From: Metellina segmentata
Lineage: Eukaryota; Arthropoda; Arachnida; Araneae; Tetragnathidae
Length of the DNA stretch: 64,000 bases
Reading direction: 5' to 3'
Assembly (NCBI GenBank): GCA_947359465.1
Contig: CANAIC010000151.1
Coordinates: 1-64,000, forward strand
The notes under the pieces: model-generated
The model's input: the letters and a program-made list of their open reading frames with translations, nothing else
Database searches by the model: none
What the model was told of the DNA's origin: nothing
Program-made: the position numbers and the translations under genes
Shown: positions 59,765 through 64,000 of the stretch, piece after piece
Numbering within the stretch: the first letter of the stretch is position 1
How the letters are laid out: every line of letters begins with the position of its first letter

Positions 59765-59865
59765 ACCTGATTGGTTAAAACGGATGGGATATAAAAGGGT
59801 CACCGTTTTCAATACCACGCCATTTCTCTCACGATTGGAATGGTGCATGTTAAATCTGTCGTGGC
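59765..59865 (+). promoter_or_regulatory. Promoter-like module: inverted CCAAT, TATA box, conserved motif
   Basis: ATTGG (59770) is followed 16 bases later by TATAAAAGG (59790), then CCGTTTTCAATACCACGCC and GGTGCATGTTAAATCTGTCG. A TATA-less relative lies in each palindrome arm. No open frame of size follows on the plus strand before the tandem array. Confidence 0.5.
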
Positions 59866-60239
59866 AGCAACAACAAAAAAAAGTTTTCAGTCACCCAATT
59901 GAATTTAGATTTTTTAAGTATACATTCAAGTGAAGAAATGAATTTTTAAAGCAAAATCTATAAATGTCAGTTCAAAGTCGATGGATAGATGGCAGCACGA
60001 AATGGGTAGATTTTGGTCTACTTTTCCCAAGTCCCAACGATATTTTAAAAAATTCATATAAAATCAGGAAATGTGCACAAAAATATGAAATTAATTGCAG
60101 TAACAAGGCGTAATTGTAGTGTTCATTTTGGAGTGGTTTCGTATTTTTAAAACAATTTAAAATTTTTAAGATTTATCAGCTTTCACGTAGCACGATATTG
60201 CAAACAGAAATGTTAAAGTAGAAATGAACGAAGAAATGA
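59866..60239. other. Non-coding, nothing supported
   Basis: AT-rich DNA with no recognised gene or repeat boundary. Confidence 0.35.
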
Positions 60240-60825
60240 CGAAAAACGTTTATTTAAAACACAATCTATAAAATTTATTTTTTCAATTAACAAGAGCCTT
60301 TTTCATTGTTTTGCGTGTGGGCGTCGTTAAAAAGCAACACGCGAAAATCGTGGGATTAAACTCGAACCCCGAAATCCTGAAAACGTTTATTTAAATACAA
60401 AACAACATTACCAAACGTTTCGTTTTCAATTAATTTGAGTATATTTTCGCTAAACAAGGGCCAAATTAACTGTTTGCGCGTGGTTTTAAAGCGTATGTTT
60501 TCCTCAAGTGGAAATCAAGATTGGTGTTTTTTTTTTTGCAAACCATCATCCACACAATTTGAACATCAAAAAACATTACCAAACGTTTCATTTTCAATTA
60601 ATTTGAGTATATTTTAACGTTTGCGCGTGGTTTTAAAGCCCATTTCGTATGTTTTTCCGTAAGTGAACGCGCGAAATCAAGAATGGCGTTTTCCAATCAT
60701 CATCTTTTAAACAACACGATTCGTTCATTTCAACATCAAAAAACATTGTCAAACGTTACATTTCCAATCAATTAGAGTCTATTTTATCATTTGCGCGTAG
60801 TCTTGTAGCCTATTTCGGACGAAAA
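60240..60825. repeat. Degenerate tandem repeat, about three units of 170-190 bp
   Basis: Units share AACATCAAAAAACATTACCA, AACGTTTC, TTTTCAATTAATTTGAGTAT and TTTGCGCGTGGTTTTAAAGC. The later copies have diverged. No open frame is supported. Confidence 0.75.
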
Positions 60826-60882
60826 AAGTCATAGTTGTTAACTATATATACATTTCAAACGGCATTCATTACAACTGAACGG

Positions 60883-60960
60883 TGGCTCAATGGCGTAGGC
60901 ACCTGGTTTTTTTCGCCAACAGTGGAGCGGTAGATGGTAGGATCGAACCCGGCCAAGGGT
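60883..60960 (+). repeat. tRNA-like remnant
   Basis: TGGCTCAATGGCGTAGGCAC resembles an A box and GGATCGAACCC (60940-60950) a B box, about 50 bases apart. It shares TGGCGTAG with the remnant in the palindrome arms. I could not fold a complete cloverleaf by eye, so I call a remnant and not a tRNA gene. Confidence 0.4.
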
Positions 60961-61053
60961 GGATATTAAAAAATTGTTTTTAACAAAGTTAAAATGGCAG
61001 AATTAAAAAAATAACCTCTGAGGGTATTAAAATCTCAAGTATATATAATGAGG

Positions 61054-61104
<51 letters not shown>
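61054..61104. repeat. Poly(A) tract, 51 bp
   Basis: A pure A run directly upstream of the promoter-like region of the hairpin array. Confidence 0.85.
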
Positions 61105-61106
<2 letters not shown>

Positions 61107-61130
61107 TCCCCGCGTTCCAAAAACAACTTT

Positions 61131-61229
61131 TTGAAGGATATTGCCTTATATGGTCACAACGCTTCGACCGCGTGCTAAAAAATAACTTTTTTCAAGGATA
61201 TTGCCTTATATGGTCACAACGCTTCGACC
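61131..61229 (+). promoter_or_regulatory. Two 39-bp direct repeats, each with a perfect CArG box
   Basis: AAGGATATTGCCTTATATGG then TCACAACGCTTCGACC occurs twice with a 60-bp period. CCTTATATGG (61144-61153 and 61204-61213) matches CC(A/T)6GG, the serum response factor / MADS consensus. Binding is inference. Confidence 0.6.
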
Positions 61230-61244
61230 TGCTTTTTCCTGCGA

Positions 61245-61302
61245 TCCTATTGGCTCAAACTTTGCAGCGGTGGGTATAAGAAGCGATGCGATCCGCCATT
61301 CT
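61245..61302 (+). promoter_or_regulatory. Core promoter-like region before the hairpin array
   Basis: ATTGG (inverted CCAAT) near 61248, then TATAAG at about 61275, about 30 bases before the array starts at 61303. Only the first unit has this upstream context; later units are preceded by the end of the previous unit. Confidence 0.55.
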
Positions 61303-62426
61303 ATCGGACTCATTGGTAAGTAAACTCTTGTTGCTTTTGCTGCTTCTCGCTGCTTGTTGTCCTGTTCCTGCTCTCTTTTCCCCCGGTTCGGTGGAATTGG
61401 GGAAAAGAGCAGAAACAGTTGCTCTGTGTGTGTGTATGCTTTTTTTTTTGGCGCATGTGGTGTCATCCTGCACCTTCGCAATTCCAGTCAATTTCCCCGA
61501 AAAACATGTCCCTCCTGCAGGGCTAGTAAGGGAATCGTACTGGGTCTTTGTGGAGTGTGTGGGGATTTATGCAAAGGACTGAGCCGGCCAGACCTCTGCA
61601 TAAAGACACGCTTTTTATTTTTTTTTCGCTTTTGTTGTCATGTCCCTCCCCGAGTCCCGAAGCAAGAAGACGCAATCGATAACCCATGCTGTTTGACCCC
61701 GTGTATGGCTATACATGGATGCACAGCATGGGTTGAGGATCCTGTACCCCCTTTTTGGGGAGTATGGATGCCTGTTTCTTTATTGAAACAGATGCGCGTT
61801 TCGAGAATTTTTTTCTCGTTGCGCTTGCTCGTTTCGAAAAAAAACCTTGTGTTTTTTTTCGATTACGGATGCCTGATACGACGTATGTCGTTCAGATGCT
61901 CGTTCTTTTTATAAAGGACGGATGGATACCTTTGTACCCAAGACTTTGGTCCTGATGACGGATTTCTGTTTCTCGAGGGATCATGACATTGGAGGCCTGC
62001 ACGGTAAAACGTGGAGTTGCCTGTATCTGGGGAAGCCTCTTGGTGCACCCGGGAAGGATGCCTGTTTCTCCTGAAACGGATGCCCATCATCGAGAAAATA
62101 TCTCTCGTGTTGGATGCCTACAACCAGGCTTCAAAAACCTGGGGGTAGGTTTTTTTCCCCTACAGGTGGCGAGTGAATTGAATTTTTTTTGTTCATTCAC
62201 ACGGCTCGGTGGTGAAGTGAATTCTTTTTTTGTTCCTTCACACGGCCGCAAGAAGAAGAGGATGATCCAGTGGTGGTGAATTGAATTTTTTTGTTCATTC
62301 ACAAACCAGAGTGTGAATTGAATTTTTGTTCATTCACAAGCCGAACGAGGTAAGTATAATGTTTTTTTACAGGTTATCCTGGTGAATTGAATTATTGTTC
62401 ATTCACGAACAGATCCAGTGGTGGTG
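61303..62426 (+). repeat. Hairpin-chain tandem unit 1 (1124 bp)
   Basis: The unit begins ATCGGACTCATTGGTAAGTA and is repeated at a 1124-bp period. At least 15 separate stem-loops are readable: 61368-61412 (14-bp stem with a 2-nt bulge), 61566-61604 (11 of 12 paired), 61681-61734 (12 bp perfect), 61744-61764, 61772-61791 (7 bp), 61794-61824 (GCGC plus CGAGAA), 61834-61862 (12 bp, 5-nt loop), 61873-61895 (9 bp with a bulge), 62063-62076, 62090-62106, 62117-62149, and a five-member family at 62173-62200, 62212-62241, 62276-62302, 62313-62337 and 62382-62406. It also carries two strong splice-donor-like sites. The 186-codon frame at 61354-61914 has no recognised domain. Confidence 0.9.
62348..62373 (+). 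other. Mini-intron-like sequence inside each hairpin unit
   Basis: GAG followed by GTAAGTATAA, then TTTTTTTACAG and GTT: a consensus donor and acceptor only about 23 bases apart. Repeats at +1124. Metazoan introns this short are not known to splice, so the donor may instead pair with a distant acceptor, or the acceptor with the upstream GGTAAGTA at 61315. Confidence 0.35.
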
Positions 62427-63550
62427 ATCGGACTCATTGGTAAGTAAACTCTTGTTGCTTTTGCTGCTTCTCGCTGCTTGTTGTCCTGTTCCTGCTCTCT
62501 TTTCCCCCGGTTCGGTGGAATTGGGGAAAAGAGCAGAAACAGTTGCTCTGTGTGTGTGTATGCTTTTTTTTTTGGCGCATGTGGTGTCATCCTGCACCTT
62601 CGCAATTCCAGTCAATTTCCCCGAAAAACATGTCCCTCCTGCAGGGCTAGTAAGGGAATCGTACTGGGTCTTTGTGGAGTGTGTGGGGATTTATGCAAAG
62701 GACTGAGCCGGCCAGACCTCTGCATAAAGACACGCTTTTTATTTTTTTTTCGCTTTTGTTGTCATGTCCCTCCCCGAGTCCCGAAGCAAGAAGACGCAAT
62801 CGATAACCCATGCTGTTTGACCCCGTGTATGGCTATACATGGATGCACAGCATGGGTTGAGGATCCTGTACCCCCTTTTTGGGGAGTATGGATGCCTGTT
62901 TCTTTATTGAAACAGATGCGCGTTTCGAGAATTTTTTTCTCGTTGCGCTTGCTCGTTTCGAAAAAAAACCTTGTGTTTTTTTTCGATTACGGATGCCTGA
63001 TACGACGTATGTCGTTCAGATGCTCGTTCTTTTTATAAAGGACGGATGGATACCTTTGTACCCAAGACTTTGGTCCTGATGACGGATTTCTGTTTCTCGA
63101 GGGATCATGACATTGGAGGCCTGCACGGTAAAACGTGGAGTTGCCTGTATCTGGGGAAGCCTCTTGGTGCACCCGGGAAGGATGCCTGTTTCTCCTGAAA
63201 CGGATGCCCATCATCGAGAAAATATCTCTCGTGTTGGATGCCTACAACCAGGCTTCAAAAACCTGGGGGTAGGTTTTTTTCCCCTACAGGTGGCGAGTGA
63301 ATTGAATTTTTTTTGTTCATTCACACGGCTCGGTGGTGAAGTGAATTCTTTTTTTGTTCCTTCACACGGCCGCAAGAAGAAGAGGATGATCCAGTGGTGG
63401 TGAATTGAATTTTTTTGTTCATTCACAAACCAGAGTGTGAATTGAATTTTTGTTCATTCACAAGCCGAACGAGGTAAGTATAATGTTTTTTTACAGGTTA
63501 TCCTGGTGAATTGAATTATTGTTCATTCACGAACAGATCCAGTGGTGGTG
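62427..63550 (+). repeat. Hairpin-chain tandem unit 2 (1124 bp)
   Basis: As far as I compared them, identical to unit 1, including its predicted frames and all hairpins at +1124. Such uniformity implies recent expansion or ongoing homogenisation. Confidence 0.92.
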
Positions 63551-64000
63551 ATCGGACTCATTGGTAAGTAAACTCTTGTTGCTTTTGCTGCTTCTCGCTG
63601 CTTGTTGTCCTGTTCCTGCTCTCTTTTCCCCCGGTTCGGTGGAATTGGGGAAAAGAGCAGAAACAGTTGCTCTGTGTGTGTGTATGCTTTTTTTTTTGGC
63701 GCATGTGGTGTCATCCTGCACCTTCGCAATTCCAGTCAATTTCCCCGAAAAACATGTCCCTCCTGCAGGGCTAGTAAGGGAATCGTACTGGGTCTTTGTG
63801 GAGTGTGTGGGGATTTATGCAAAGGACTGAGCCGGCCAGACCTCTGCATAAAGACACGCTTTTTATTTTTTTTTCGCTTTTGTTGTCATGTCCCTCCCCG
63901 AGTCCCGAAGCAAGAAGACGCAATCGATAACCCATGCTGTTTGACCCCGTGTATGGCTATACATGGATGCACAGCATGGGTTGAGGATCCTGTACCCCCT
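63551..64000 (+). repeat. Hairpin-chain tandem unit 3, cut by the window end
   Basis: The first 450 bp of a third copy, at +2248 from unit 1. The array continues beyond the window, so its copy number is unknown. Confidence 0.9.

Noticed and set aside
59584..59848. Open frames with long Lys or Phe runs
   Set aside because: Created by the 57-bp poly(A) tract.
61354..61914. 186-codon frame repeated in each 1124-bp unit
   Set aside because: It is Cys/Phe-rich because it reads through hairpins and T tracts; no domain or signal is recognisable and overlapping frames are equally open. A spliced or translated product cannot be excluded.

Overview
The window is AT-rich animal nuclear DNA. It has spliced exons, TA-inserting Tc1/mariner elements, a Helitron, hAT and Harbinger-like MITEs, piggyBac and LINE remnants, and many tRNA-derived SINEs. 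From general familiarity with the SINE body and the Helitron end I infer an arachnid, most likely a spider; no species-diagnostic gene is present. There is no prokaryotic gene organisation.

1-30707 is ordinary repeat-rich host DNA. On the minus strand it carries the downstream part of one gene, a MAK/ICK (RCK family) serine/threonine kinase. Four exons are secure (25520-25732, 22000-22171, 17161-17328, 16146-16286), with matching splice phases and readable HRD, DFG, TDY, APE and GYRLAS motifs. Four further candidate exons (11625-11725, 8181-8316, 3614-3670, 3440-3499) may form the divergent tail and end in a stop. The introns are filled with transposon debris, mostly decayed, including nested insertions with visible target-site duplications. 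The N-terminal kinase exons are not seen in 25733-30707.

30708-57386 is a giant inverted repeat: two arms of about 12.96 kb (30708-43674 and 44425-57386), nearly identical, around a 750-bp unique spacer holding the 3' end of a non-LTR reverse transcriptase. Each arm contains a duplicated 2.1-kb segment, several tandem arrays, a decayed piggyBac transposase, a 42-bp-stem hairpin, and truncated 5' ends of a gene that is intact just outside the right arm.

57387-64000 appears to belong to the same unknown element. It has an intact 548-codon minus-strand gene (zinc-finger-like N terminus, a possible weak HxH/HUH-like centre, coiled-coil C terminus), repeat-rich spacer DNA, two poly(A) tracts, a compact promoter-like region (two CArG boxes, inverted CCAAT, TATA), and then an array of 1124-bp tandem units that continues off the window. 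Each unit is largely a chain of short hairpins; one hairpin family shows a compensatory base-pair change. The intact gene, its truncated duplicates, the giant palindrome and the hairpin array together suggest an endogenous, possibly virus-like or self-replicating element of a class I do not recognise. That interpretation is inference.
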